Notes: generated from the sequence alone by a model not told the origin. A stretch of DNA of 64,000 nt from Crocodylus rhombifer (GCA_038503035.1 JAVSML010001071.1:247345-311344), one strand, 5' to 3'. Counted from the first letter of the stretch, positions 1 through 11,650 are shown. Numbers and translations are program-made.

Positions 1-362
1 AAAGAAGCAAACAAAACCTTATGCCCTGTCCCAGGCACTAGGAGAGGAACCCCTTTGGCTCTGGGGCCCAGTATAGCAACTTAGCCCCTCACTGTGACAA
101 ACTGTTCTGCTCACAGCTGGCTTCCTTCCCTACAAACTGTTCCTCACAGTTTCCCCTTTCTGCTCTCTCCTCTGGGTTTTAAGATCCCAGTGGGACACTC
201 CCTTATTAGCAGAATTCCCCAGAGCTGCGGATCTTGAGGAGGGCTGGCAGTCCCTTCTTAAGGGGACAGACTACCCTGTTACAGGCTTAAAGCTGCAGCT
301 GGATCCAGCACTTCCCCAACAGGACAGACATGTTTTTATCAGCATCTCAAACACTGGGTATT
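1..362. other. no feature recognised
   Basis: I see no exon, repeat family or regulatory motif that can be supported here. The sequence is ordinary mixed-composition DNA leading up to a LINE tail. Confidence 0.5.
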
Positions 363-465
363 ATTGAATCATAGGAAAAAAGGGCTGGAAGAGACCTCAG
401 GAAGCCATCTAGTCCAACCCCTTACTTAAGGCAGGATGATCCCTGTCTAAACCATTCCAGTTGTG
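363..465 (-). mobile_element. CR1 LINE 3' tail fragment
   Basis: Read on the plus strand, this is the reverse complement of a CR1 3' end: an 'aatcatag' terminal motif, then 'ggctggaagagacctcagg' and 'tctagtccaacccc'. CR1 copies in sauropsids are usually 5'-truncated and keep only this tail. No coding part is present. It is an old, diverged copy. Confidence 0.75.
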
Positions 466-3400
466 GGAGTACAACAAAAGCCAGGTTAATTAGAGTAGGG
501 ACCAGCCAGTGAAATCTAAAGGTATTCTCATGCTTAATGCCCTGTTTTAAGGTACTTTGAAAGGTTTTGCTTTGGCAGTAGAAGACCTAGGTTTTCACTG
601 GCCCCATGAACATTAAGAAGAGGTATTTCTTCCTTACCACTTTCAGAATCTGTGATGGTGAGTGGCATGAACTGGGGGGGGGGGGGGGGGGAGCACTGTA
701 CTTCCATAGAGATTAATAGGCTGGCCCAGAAAGGCACATACAGGAACAAAAGTGGGTTGCCTGGAGTGATTAGATTTGTTAGAACCTTAACTTTGAAATA
801 TATGAGTAGCTGGCACTATAGATGGTTCAAATTTGAATTTCTGCACTGACTTCCAGCCTTCTGAACCAAAGCAAGTTGTGGGGATGAAAGCACAACATCA
901 TGCCAGTGTTAAAAATGTTCATAGTCGATTTGTTGAGAAGTCCCTGCTCCAAAGTATGAGGTGGCAGAATCTGCGATTTGTCAGGAAGGTTGCCTTGGTG
1001 TCAAGAATGCATCTTTGACTGCTCTTGTGAAAACCCACCCACATTGGGGCAGATTACATGCCTTTGAAAATCTAAGCTCATGCCCCACAAAGACTTTTAA
1101 AAATCTGGCAGATCAGTTCTTTGAAATATCTGTCTGTACTGAGCATGTTGGGATCCAGGGATCTGGGGGTGAGCACAGCTTTCTGTTGGCAGGCACCTAG
1201 ATGTGGGGGCAAATGGCAGTGCTATTCAAGCAGCACCCACAAGACAATGAGTTCAGAGAGCTCACTGCACATGTGCCGCACAGCTGAAGGGTGTACGACT
1301 GCCTTTTTTCCTGGATCTGCTCGTATCAGCCAGGATTTTGAGGACTTCTGGCTGCAAGTTATTCAGGTCTGATTTTTTTTTTAAATCAACATTCCTAGCT
1401 TGTGCTGTTTAACATCTCTTTTAGTCACTAATGGATTGAAAAATACTTTATCCTTTTTACATGACACAACATCTTGTTTCTTTCCAAATACAGACTAGAA
1501 CTATTTAAATATTTCTCTCTTTTCTGCATTGCTTACCAAAAAAATTTATCATTCTCATCAATATCATTGCTAGGGTTCCTAGTATATTTTTTAAAAATCT
1601 CACTGTCAGCTCTAACCAGAAAAAAATCTCACTGTCAGCTCTAACCTTTTGTTTTTCATTTACCAATTTTCTGCTCTTCACAACTTCTAGTTTCTTCTGT
1701 CTGCTCTCTCACCCCTTTTCTGTTTTCACAGATTACTCTTTAATTTCTAATTACTGCCTTCATTTTGCCACTAAATTAGGATGAGTCTTCACCCAAACTT
1801 TGCTCCTTCTGAGTTGTAGTATCATGGCTTTTTGACCATTTAATAGGCTTTTCTTAAAGAGCTTCTAGTATTCATTCCTAGTCTCATTTTTTCCATCTAA
1901 GCTTTTCTTTTCATTCAGTTTTACTTGTAAATTTTCACTACCTTTGGGAAAGTAATCCTTTTGAAGCACTAGATGTGTGTGTGTGTGTTCTGTTTGTTGG
2001 GATTTCCCTCTTTTTGCCTGTATAATCAGGTTATGCTCACTGGTCTCTAAATAACTACCAATTTTCAGTCCAGTGATTAATTTGTCTTCATCCAGCCTGA
2101 TAACATTCAAAATAGAGCTGTTATCATGTCTGGTGCGATAATTTTTGTGTTGGAAAATTCTCATTTAATTTTTAGAAAGTCTACCAATACTTTACTACTG
2201 ATTACGTGAGGACTCTAGCAGTCCCCACATATCAACGATTCCCCCACCCCCATATCTTCCAGACAGGTGTTTCATGAGTAACTTGTGCTATTTTCTGCTC
2301 TGGGTCAGTGGTCTGTGACAGAACTACACTGATGCCCCTTCTTTGTCAGCTGGCATATCGATCCATTGGCATTCAAGATCCTTCTGAGTTACTGATCTCT
2401 AAAATGCGTGTCAGTGCCTGTAATCGCCATCACTCCTGAGCGGGGTGTAACTGGTTGATTCTAGCATTCCAATCAGGCAAATCATCCCAGGACATTTCAG
2501 TAATGTTAATTATATAAAATTTATTCTCATCAATGAGAATTGCTGATTTCTCTTCTTTGCTACTCAGCCTAATATTGACATTCAAGCAACTGAAACACCT
2601 CGTCTCTTTATGTTCTCTGTCACCTTGGTTCAACTTTTTTGCAACACTGAGGCTATGCCTCTACTTACCCTGCTGTGCCATCAGTTCTGCCAAAACACAG
2701 CAGTCCTCACTGCCAAGTCCTCGGGGTGCCTGCACACTCACGCACTTCTGGCAGGTCCTTGCAGCTCCCCTTAGCAGCTGTGCCACCAGAGCATGAAGTG
2801 CATTCTGGGAAAGCTCCTGCTGCTGAAGGAAAGGCAACAGCCAGCAGAAGTCACAACAGTGTCAGCACTCAGCAGAGATGAAGTATTGTTGCTAGCAGAA
2901 AGGAGAGCCTGCCACCAGAGGAGTGCTCAATGTAAACTCCCTCAGTTTTGATGGTAGAACTGGAATTCTAAGCCTGAGTCTGAACCATGCTCACCGCCTT
3001 AAGTTCCTGTCTAAACTGATCTCTGCCACAGGGTCAGCATGTGATGATGCGTAAATCATTTAAACCAGGTTATCCACTAATGCGATTCTCACTGTCTGGG
3101 TTCTAACTGACACCCTGGGGGTCACATTTGCAAAAGTGCTGAGCACCCACAGTTGCAAATGAAGGTAGTCAAAGCTGTGCTATCTATATGTTAAACATTC
3201 TAAAGATCAGGTCCTAAGCAGCAAAAATTGGGCAGCCAAAATTCACAGTCACCTTGACCAACTTCTTTATATTAGTTTCCCATCTGTAAAATAGGGATGA
3301 CACCACTTCACATGGACACTGTAGAGCGTAAGTGCATTAATGTTTGTGATGTGGTCAGATTCTGTAGTGATGAGCACTACAGAAGAACCTGTGAAAATAT

Positions 3401-4134
3401 CAACAATTCTGTGCAGAACAGGGTTTGAGAAATATACAGCAAATAATGCAGGAAGCCACACATAGAATGAGGAAGAAAGGGGAAAAAAAAGAGAAAAGAG
3501 CTGCTTTTTTTCAGACCAGTGTCCATCCTAGTCACTGACCTAGGAAATAGGCTTTTGAAGAAAAAACAATCTGTGAACACAAACTAAAAACTGCATCATA
3601 TAATGCCTACTGAAAGGGGAGCCATATCAAGATTGTTCAAGAAAACCTTGTTCTGGCATGTCTTAATTTTTGAATGCTTGGCTTTGTAATCTTCTGTGTG
3701 TCATTCTTATCATCACTTATTTCAGTTTATCTTAAGGGTTCCAAACTCTGGGTTTTCCAGTCTTAAAAGTAGACTACGTTCTAAGGACAATGGCTGGAAT
3801 GAGATATGAGTAAGGTTACTGGGATCTTGCCTGCAGTTCTTTATTCTAGTTTATTTGCTTTGTTCTTCTCTTCTAACCTAAGTGCTTCTGGAGTCCCAAG
3901 TTAAGTTTGGTACTCAACTCTTGCCTTCTCAAAACCCTATTTTCTTTCTAAGAGATAGGCACTCTGCTTATTCTTCTACAGCTTCTCTCTTTCAGTCCTC
4001 AAGATCCCCACCTTCCCCCCAACCAACATTTTCCCTTTTGCAAGGACTGAGTAGTTTTATGGGAAGCAGGAAAGCTAGATGGGAAGAGAAACCAGTGTCA
4101 TAGCTAGAATAGTGCAGGACAATAAGCCCTAGTG
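466..4134. other. intergenic DNA, no gene recognised
   Basis: About 3.7 kb without a supportable gene. Open frames here are short, uninformative and without homology that I recognise. It contains an 18-G run at 674-691, a short (TG)n at about 1975-1988, and a 25-bp direct duplication near 1593-1646 (unit with 'tctcactgtcagctctaacc'). The base composition is AT-rich. Confidence 0.5.
674..691 (+). repeat. poly-G run, 18 G
   Basis: Eighteen consecutive guanines are visible. Such a run is mutation-prone and is often mis-sized in sequencing, so the exact length should be treated with caution. Confidence 0.95.
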
Positions 4135-4135
4135 T

Positions 4136-4468
4136 GGGAGTGTCAAAGACGTGGCCCATGGGCCAAATCTGGCCCATGAAGCCAAGTCATCCAGCCTGTG
4201 AGGCTCCTACAGGGGCTAGGCCCCACCACTGAATTTCCAGCTACAAAATCTGTTGGGAATGGCTTTCAGCAGCATGTGTATATGTATATGGGTGGGGGAA
4301 GATATAACTTTCTTAACTCCTACATTACTGCTTGTCAGATGGTCATGGCTGCTTGCCCTGCCACCAGGTCCAGATCTGGCCCACATGGCTCCTCACATTG
4401 CAGATCTAGCCCACAAGGAGCCCGCTGGTCTGGATCCAATCCAAAGGCCTGGGTGAGTTTTACACCCA
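4136..4468. mobile_element. hAT-like non-autonomous element (MITE)
   Basis: The left end reads 'gggagtgtcaaagacgtgg' and the right end reads 'gagttttacaccc', imperfect inverted repeats of the GGGTGTCAAA type. The interior repeats 'ggccca', 'tctggcccac' and 'ggatccaatcc' phrases, as does the related element at 25712-26263. No transposase is encoded. I could not settle a target-site duplication, so the ends are approximate. Confidence 0.45.
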
Positions 4469-4639
4469 AACCCTAGCGGATCTGAGCCCCTGCAGAAGGA
4501 TTTGGGGCAGCACCTGAGGGGACTGGATAGTCCACTGGACTCTGTGAATATGGCTCCCCTTTGGAGACTATCAGAGGGTGTCTTCACTGTAGAGTTAGCA
4601 CAGGTAATCAGTACCTGGCACTTAGCACAACCATTAACT

Positions 4640-6431
4640 TAGCCCAGGTTTATGGTTACAAAATGTTGAGGGCAATTAAAGATGCTGCAGAAGTGGGACA
4701 GGTAATAATAATGAGAGATTCCAACTATCTTCACACTGGCTGCATCTACACGAGCAGTGGACTGCACAGTTGTTACTGGGCAGTCATTTAGTACTTGCAT
4801 AACCAAGTACTAAATGACTAGCATTACTGCACAGTTTTTTTGATGCTACTGCACAGTAGCAATTAGCTAGTGGCTCTCACCGCTACTGCGCAGTAGCATC
4901 TCATATGGATGTGGCCACTGACTAAGTAAATACCTTATTGGGGCAAGATATGGAGACAAAATTTCTGGATGACATATAGGGCTGACATGTCTTTTAAAAC
5001 AGTTTACCTTGGAACCCCCAAAAAAACGCTATTCTAGACCTAATCCTGAGCAACATGTAGGACCTTGTTCAAGAGGTAGCTGTAGGTGAGCCACTCTAAT
5101 AGTGTAATCTACCATAATATAGTAATCAAATTCAACATCTTAGTGGGAGGAAGTATACCAAAAAATCCATCATGCCAATACAAACTTCAGTGTTTAGGAA
5201 GGGAAAATATACAAAAAATGAGGACGTTAGTATGAAGTTAAAAGGAGCAGTCAAAATATAAGAGACTTGCAGGCAGGCTGGAAACTGTCTAAAAACACTA
5301 TATTAGAAGGTCAGAAAAAAGCCTCTTTGTATGACACAAATAAAAAAAAAAGAGTACTAGCAGTCTAATAAACCACCTGCATGGTTTATCACCAGAGCTT
5401 AGGAGGCTACCCAAGGCAAAAGCATTGTACAAAAAAAGGAAGACATGCCCAGATGAGGAAATTGGAAAGTGCACAGACTTAGGCAGGACAGATGTACGAG
5501 CAAGATACAGCAGGCCAAAAAGGAATTTGAGGGTTGTCTTGCAAAAGATGCTGAAGTTAATAAAAAAACTTATTTAAATACATCAGAAGTAGGAAGTCAT
5601 CCAGGGAATCAGTGGGACCATTAAGTGATCAAGGCGTGAAAGGTGTACTTCGGGATGATTAGGATGTAGCAAAGAAACTAAATTAAATATTTTCTTCAGT
5701 CTTTACTGCAGACAATATTGGAGAAATTTCACACTGGATCAGTTCTTTTTAACTGATAGCTCTGAAGAACTACATCACATTGAAATGACAATAGAAGAGA
5801 TTTTATCAATCAATAAATATATTAATAAACTCTAAACACTAGTAAGTCACTGGGACCAAATGACATTCACCTGAGAGTTCCACAAGACCTCAGATGCAAA
5901 ATTGCAGAACTGCTGGTAATAGCATATAATCTAGTGTTACAAATGGCCTTTGTGCCAGAGGACTGGCACATTGCAAACACCACATCCATCTTCAAAAAGA
6001 GCTTCAGAGATGATCCTGGGGACTACAGACCAGTGATCCTCACTTCTATCCCTAAAAAATTAGTAGAATCTAGAATAAAATATAAAATAATCGGTTACAT
6101 GAATACATATAATATGCTGTGGAAGTGTCAGCACGCTTTTTTTAAAAGGATATCCTGTCTCTCCAATCTGCTGGAGTTCATTGATGGTGTTAACAAGCAG
6201 ATGGACAAGGGGGATCCAATGAGCATAATATACTTGGATTTTCAAAAACCTTCTGACAAGTTTCCTCACCAGAGGCTCTTAAAGAAACTGAGTTCTCCAG
6301 GATTTGAGGGAAGGTTCTTTTGTGGACTGAAAGCTTGTTAAAAGATAGGAAACAAAGAGTAGGGCTAAACAGTCACTTTTCAGGATAGAAGAAAGTCAGT
6401 AGTGGAGTCTCCCACAGATCTGTGCTGGGCT
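4640..6431 (+). mobile_element. ancient L3/CR1-like LINE, decayed
   Basis: Plus-strand translation in several broken frames gives the LINE order: an apurinic endonuclease strand ('VGQVIIMRDSNY' in place of the usual MGDFNYP, about 4690-4730), then 'AILDLILSN' (about 5025-5055), 'LVQEVAVGEP' (about 5070-5100), and reverse transcriptase motifs 'VPEDWHIANTTSIFKK' and 'DDPGDYRPVILTS' (about 5950-6060), 'MSIIYLDFQKPSDKF' (about 6218-6262) and a broken 'VPQGSVLG' near 6410. Stops and frameshifts occur throughout, so it is inactive. It is split by the inverted-repeat element at 4739-4915 and ends where the Penelope-like sequence begins. Confidence 0.8.
4739..4915. mobile_element. 177-bp inverted-repeat MITE inside the L3 LINE
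   Basis: The left terminus GCTGCATCTACACGAG and the right terminus (reverse complement GCCACATCCATATG) are imperfect inverted repeats. The interior is palindromic with repeated 'ctgcacagt' and 'ctactgcgcagtagca' phrases. CACTG stands on both sides (4734-4738 and 4916-4920) and looks like a 5-bp target duplication. Removing the element restores the LINE endonuclease reading, which supports insertion. It encodes nothing. Related sequence lies at 23697-23758 and 61618-61935. Confidence 0.7.
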
Positions 6432-7360
6432 TCGTTTGTATGCATATCACCCCTCCCTCGAACCTGTATGGAAAATTCTCAAACGATTGCAACCCATACC
6501 AGAAGGAGACCCTACTCTTAAAAAGATCTTCCCAGAGCCACCCAACCTAGCCTTCAAACAAGCACCAAACCTCACTAACATCACCAGAAGCAAACTTCCT
6601 CAAGCCCAGAACACACCAAATGGATCCAGACCATGCCATGAGAAGAAATGCAAAACCTGCCAACACATCTCTACCACCCCCACAATTACTACACCCCACA
6701 ATAGAGCCATCAGCATTCCTGGATCTTACAGCTGCACCTCCAGAAATGTAATATATCTCATCCAATGCACCAAATGCCCTGATGGAAAATACACAAGTGA
6801 GACCAAACACCAACTGCGCACCAGAATGAACGCACACCGGAAATCTATCAAAGACAGGAATACCGAATTACCTGTGGGGGCACTTTTCTCACAAGAAAAC
6901 CACTTTCTCTCCAATCTCTCAGTCCTGATCCTCAAAGGGAACTTACAAAACACTTCCCAGAGACGAGCCTATGACCTCCATTTCATCAACCTCCTGGACA
7001 CTAAAAATCATGGACCAAATATAGACATTGGATTTATGACACATTATAACCTGCCTGACATCTGACTCCCCAGGTATCTCTCCACTATTCATCCCTCTTC
7101 TCTCTTCCCCCCTCCCCAGCCTGTCTCTCACCCTTTGACTCCTCAATCTACATTTTCACCGACTATCTGTCCTGTATGCAGACCAGCTCAGCCTCTGGCT
7201 TCTTTACTATTCATTCCATCCAAGAAGAGCACACACCAACTGCAGAAACTTCCATAGCCTGACGAAGGGTTTTTGAACCCAAAAGCTTGCTTGATAATTG
7301 TTTTCCAACTATTTAACTTGGTCTAATAAAAGATACCAGATTCACGCAAAGAAACTTGTC
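6432..7360 (+). mobile_element. Penelope-like element, 3' part
   Basis: This holds the C-terminal coding part and 3' untranslated end of a Penelope-like retroelement. The end carries the family-typical 'gcctgacgaagggtttttga' and 'aaaagcttgcttgataa' phrases, followed by 'ttggtctaataaaagatac' at about 7319-7337. The reverse transcriptase core is missing, so the copy is 5'-truncated. A second copy in the opposite orientation lies at 56740-57252. It abuts the broken L3 LINE upstream and the GT-rich array downstream. Confidence 0.8.
6436..7065 (+). CDS. Penelope-like GIY-YIG endonuclease domain, truncated
   Basis: This 209-residue open frame is the C-terminal part of a Penelope-like polyprotein. 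The N-terminal third resembles the linker after the reverse transcriptase ('YHPSLEPVWKILKRLQP', 'FPEPPNLAFKQAPNL'). A Cys pair follows at about residue 73-76 (CKTC), and then the GIY-YIG nuclease fold begins near residue 104 ('NVIYLIQCTKCPDGKY'), with a downstream '[12 protein letters not shown]' helix holding the expected Arg and His. In this family the domain nicks target DNA for retrotransposition. The second motif, normally YVGE or YIGE, reads YTSE, so the nuclease is probably impaired. The frame has no real start of its own because the upstream reverse transcriptase is absent; residue 1 is simply the first start codon after a stop. It is a fossil domain that happens to remain open. Confidence 0.75.
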   Translation: MYAYHPSLEPVWKILKRLQPIPEGDPTLKKIFPEPPNLAFKQAPNLTNITRSKLPQAQNTPNGSRPCHEKKCKTCQHISTTPTITTPHNRAISIPGSYSCTSRNVIYLIQCTKCPDGKYTSETKHQLRTRMNAHRKSIKDRNTELPVGALFSQENHFLSNLSVLILKGNLQNTSQRRAYDLHFINLLDTKNHGPNIDIGFMTHYNLPDI

Positions 7361-8031
7361 TGCATGTGATAAGGTATTCTGCGTGTGTGTGGGATCAGGC
7401 ATTATGGGTGAGTTGAATACGGCACTGTGTGTCCACGTGTATATGTGTGTGCATGTGTAATCAGGCACTCTGTGTGGTTTGGGGGATCAGGCACTGTGTG
7501 TGTGCATGTGTAATCAGGCACTATCTGTGTCTGTGTTTTAGGATGTGGGAACAGGTACTCTGCACATGGTGGGGTCAGGCAGTGTACATGTATCAGATCA
7601 GATACTCTGTGTGCGTGTGGGATCAGGCATTCAGTGAGTGTTTGTGTGGGATCAGGCATTGTGTGTGTGTTAGCGGAATATGGTGCTACATGTGTGGGAG
7701 GGATTAGGAACTCTTGGTGTGTTTGTGTGTTCAGGATCAGGCAGTCTGTGTGTGTTTTTGTGGGATCAGGCACTATCTATGCTTGTGTGTTTGTATGGGA
7801 ACAGGCACGGTGTGTACATGGGATCAGGCACTATGTGTGAGTGTGTGTGTGCGTGTCCATGTGCATGTGTGCTGGGGTGATGGTCAGGCCCTCTGTGCAT
7901 GTATTTATGTTTGTGTGGGATCAGGCACTCTGTGTATCTGCGTGTTAAGTCTGTGAGATCAGGCAGTCTGTGTGTTTGCATGATATCAAGCACTCTGTGT
8001 AAGAGAGATCAGCCACTATGTGTGAGATCAA

Positions 8032-8069
<38 letters not shown>

Positions 8070-8100
8070 CGTGCGAGAGAGAGAGAGAGAGAGAGAGAGG

Positions 8101-8232
8101 GATCAGCAGGGATCTGCTTTTTTAATTTGCCATGGAAAAATGTGGATTTTCCCCCTTAAAGGAGAAAAATGTGGGAAACTGCAGGTTTCCCCTTGCAGGC
8201 TGGCAGAGTTCCAGCCTGCAAGGGGCTGCTTA
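8101..8232 (+). mobile_element. TGATCA-ended element, truncated copy
   Basis: Starts 'gatcagcagggatctgc', continues through 'tttgccatggaaaaatgtgg' and 'ccccttaaaggagaaaaat', and stops at 'gcaaggggctgct' where array units resume. It matches the first 150 bases or so of the copy at 8721-9836. Only one end is present. Confidence 0.65.
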
Positions 8233-8720
8233 GGCACTCTGTGTGTGTGGGATCATGCACCCTGTGTATGTATGTGCGATCATGCACTTGAGTATGTGTG
8301 TGTGTCAGAGAGGGAATAGAAATCAGGTGCTTCTTGTGTGTGTAGGGGGAGTGGGGGAATTGGGCATTATATGTGTGAGTAAGTGGCATCCAGAAAATCT
8401 GTCCCTAGGGGTGTGCACAGCCCAGGGCATATCAGCCTTTGGGCATATCCCAGGGCTGGAGTTGGTGGGGCGAGCGGGTGGACTGTGGAGCAGGGGTGGG
8501 GAGAGCAGCAAGTGTCCAGACTGTGGAGCAGGGGGCAGGGGTGGTGAGCGGCTGGACTGCAGACCCGGCAGCACACAGCGGCTGCGGTGGGGCCTATCTG
8601 TGGGGCCACCTAAAGCGTGGGTCCCAGGGCAGCCGCCCCATTTGCCCACCCCTAGGGACAGCTCTGGCATCCAGCTCTGTTTGTGTGTGTGAGGAATCAG
8701 GCACTCCTTGAGCATTTGTT

Positions 8721-9836
8721 TGATCAGCAGGGATCTGGGTTTTCCGTTTGCCATGGAAAAACATGGTAAAACACAGATTTTCTCATTTTAAGGAGAAAAA
8801 TCTGGATTTGCTCCTTTAAAGGAGGAAAACATAGGGAAACAGTGGGTTTCCCCTTGAAGGATGGCAGTTCCAGTCTGCAATGGGCTAGGGGGAGCAGGGA
8901 GCAGGCAGTCAGGCAGGGGGCGCCATGTGCATACATACACATGCATGTAGCAGCCTGGAGAGCAGCTCCTGCAGCTTAATCTGTTGGGAGGACCAGATTA
9001 ACGCATAGGTAAACTAGACACATGCCTAGGGGTCCTGAGCTGTGGAAAGGCCTAGTCTTTCTCTCTGCAGCGGCACGCATGGCCCTGTCTGCCTCCCTTC
9101 CCTTCCCAGCGGGGCTGCTGCCACCCCATGGACCTGTGTGCTTTCCCCAGCCTCTAGCTTGCTCCAGGCACCAGGTAGGGATAGGGTGGGTGCTGGGGGG
9201 AGGCTGCAGCTGAGCAGGTGCGCAGAGTGCCTTCCCATGGCAGTGTGGGGCACCCTGTGGGAGCATAGGGCTCCCTGTCTGACCCTGCTCTGCCCTGCCA
9301 CGCCGGGTTCCACCTGCTGGACCCCAGAGGCCCCAGAGAAGGGCAGGAGGACAGGGTACCCAAGCCCACAGTGGGCAGCCTGCATCCCTGCCCCGTGCAC
9401 CATAGGTTCCACTCTGGCTGTGCTGCCTGTGGGGGAGGAGGAGGCATGCTCCACACTCTGCTCTGTTGCAGCAGCTGCTGCCTCCCAGAGGGGGCAGCCA
9501 GGGTTCAGGGCACTGATACCCAGGGGCAGGGGCTGCAGACTCTGGCCCCTGGCCCTGTAGCCCTGGCTGAGGGGTGCAGGGGACTGCGAGGCAGGGATGA
9601 GGGGCATTTTATTTATCGTTTATTTTGTTATAGTGACTGAAGCACTGGTAGGTTTCTAAATTGCTTTAAACTTGTAAATATAGCAATAAAACATTGTGTT
9701 CAGCTGATACCTATATATATAATGGTGTTGCATTTTAATCACAGATTTTGAGGTTTTTAATCAGAGAAGTTGCAATTTATTTTTATCAGTGCATTTGTGA
9801 TTTTTAAACACAGAAAACCAGGATCCCTGTTGATCA
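8721..9836 (+). mobile_element. TGATCA-ended repeat element, longest copy
   Basis: The left end begins TGATCAGCAGGGATCTGGGT and the right end finishes ACCAGGATCCCTGTTGATCA, giving inverted termini of roughly 20 bp. AT-rich shoulders ('aaaggagaaaaatc' on the left; 'caataaaacattgtgttcag' on the right) flank a GC-rich centre (about 8985-9600). The 3' shoulder recurs inverted at 10917-11130. No transposase motif is visible in any frame, so it is treated as non-autonomous and of unknown superfamily. Its end sequence merges with the GATCA of the surrounding array units, which hides any target duplication. Confidence 0.6.
8990..9130. repeat. repeat shared with 23078-23215
   Basis: About 130 bases are clearly homologous to the region beginning 23078. 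Both carry 'agattaa', a 'gcctaggg' or 'gcctaagg' junction, 'cctgagctgtg', and a 'ctgcag'-'ctgcttcccttccc'-like run. At the second site the block forms one end of an inverted-repeat element, so this is probably a nested fragment of that element. Confidence 0.5.
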
Positions 9837-10916
9837 GGTACACTCTGTGTGTGTTTGGGTTAAGTGTCTGTGTGTGTCTGTGAAATCAGACACTAGGTAT
9901 GCAATGAATGCACTGTGTGAGAACAGGCACTGCGTGTGTGAGATTACACACTGTGTATCTGTGTGTTTCAGAGAGGGAGAGAAATCAGGCACGCTGTGTG
10001 TGTGGTTTGTGTGTGTGTGTGGCATCAAGCACTCTGCACGTGTGCTTGTAGGATCAGGTATTCTTTGTTTGTTTAAGTGCTTGTGTTTGTACATGGGTGC
10101 GCGCATGCACCTGTGTGAGAGATCAGGCCTTCTGTGTGTTTGTATGTGTTGGGCATTGTGTGTGTGTGTGTGTAGGATCAGGTATTGTGTCCGAGTTGAC
10201 TTCAGTACTGGTTGTGTGTGTGTGATCAGGCCTCTGCAAGTGTGTTTGGGGGAATCAGGTACTCTGTGTGTATGTGGGACAGGCACTTTTCTTGTGTTTG
10301 TTCGATGAGGCAGTGTGTGTGTGTGTGTGTGTGTTTAAAATCAAACACTATTTGTGCGTATGTGAGATCATGCAATGTGCGTGTTTGTGTGTTTTGCAAG
10401 AGTGATTGGGCACTCTGTGTGTGTATAGGATCAGGCATGTGTGTGTGTGTGGGATCTGACACTTTGTCTTTGGGCATTTTTACATGTGCTCTGGGATACC
10501 ACGCTGGGTGCTTTAATTAGTGAGCTCTACTAATTAAAAGCACCCACGTATCATGTGTATCAGTGTTCCTGAGCTGAAAAACGGTGGCAGGGCGCTTTGA
10601 ACTAAAGCTCATTGAATGTATTTTAGTTCAAAGTGCCCCACTGCCATTTTTCCAGTGCAGGGACACTGATACATGTGAGGCAGGAGGCTGCTGGAGCATG
10701 TCTATTTCCATGCTCCAGAGTCTGCTTCGAGGTGCCAAGTTGGCAGTGTGGCAGAGCAGCTCCCCACACTTCTACAGAAGCCCTTTATGTTTACACACTC
10801 TGTGTTTGGGTGTCCAATCAGACACTCTGCTTGTGTGTGTTTGTGTGCCCACGCATACCAGGATGCTAGGTGATCACACAGGGAGAGAGAGAGCGCATGT
10901 ACATGGGTGTGTGTGA

Positions 10917-11650
10917 TGATCACCAGGGAACCTGGGTTAATTTGTTTGAAAATCCCAAATTCTCTGATATAACACCCCCATTCCCCAATCTGTGTTTTTC
11001 TGTGATTAAAATGAAATGCCACTATATATCAGGTGAATACAATGTTTTATTGATACATCTACAATTTTAAAGCAATCTGGGAGCCTACCAGCGCCTCAGT
11101 CATAATAAAATCACTTTGAAATTCCTATTTTGGCATTTGATCTTGGGGGGGGAGGGTTATCATGGAAAATCACCGCTCCCCCTTCACTCACCAGGACACT
11201 CACCCGCGCATTCTGGTGCCCTGCCCGTGCCACTGCCTCGTGCCATTGCCTCTCACACCCCAGAAGCGCTCCGGAGGCTGGGACCGGCCTCCAGCAGGAG
11301 GCGCAGGGAGCTGGTTTCTAATAAAATATTTTTAAAAAAAGCAAAAAAAAAAAAAAAAGCACCTCACGCGGAAACGCGGGCGCGGCCCCAGCCCGGCTGC
11401 GGCCTCTCCGCTGGAGGCGCGGCTCTGCGAGCGCAGCGCGGCTGGCTCCTCCCCTGCCCTGCCTCCCGCCGCCGACCTCCCAGCGCCGCGCGGCGCCTTG
11501 CAGGCGGGAAAGCGGTCTGCGTCCCAGCGAAACGCGCCGGGCTCCCGGGTTTTCTCCTTTAAAAGGGAAAATCCGCGGCTTTTTCTCCTTTAAAAGGGAA
11601 AATCCGCGGCTTTTTCTCAGTGAACGGAAAACCCGGGTCCCTGGGGATCA
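10917..11650 (-). mobile_element. TGATCA-ended repeat element, inverted copy
   Basis: The left end TGATCACCAGGGAACCTGGG and right end CCCGGGTCCCTGGGGATCA are inverted repeats. The sequence 10917-11130 is the reverse complement of 9600-9836 over almost its whole length, including the 'caatgttttattgatacat' block. The middle (about 11180-11540) is strongly GC- and CpG-rich with an A-run at 11335-11358. A 34-bp unit 'ttttctcctttaaaaggg' + 'aaaatccgcggct' is duplicated in tandem at about 11550-11617. No protein is encoded. Confidence 0.6.

Noticed and set aside
9026..9607. 193-residue minus-strand and 172-residue plus-strand open frames
   Set aside because: They overlap in a GC-rich repeat centre, show no domain and have no splice or start context.
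7402..10520. Many overlapping open frames rich in Cys/Val or Thr/His on both strands
   Set aside because: They are translations of (TG)n/(CA)n array units in all frames, not genes.
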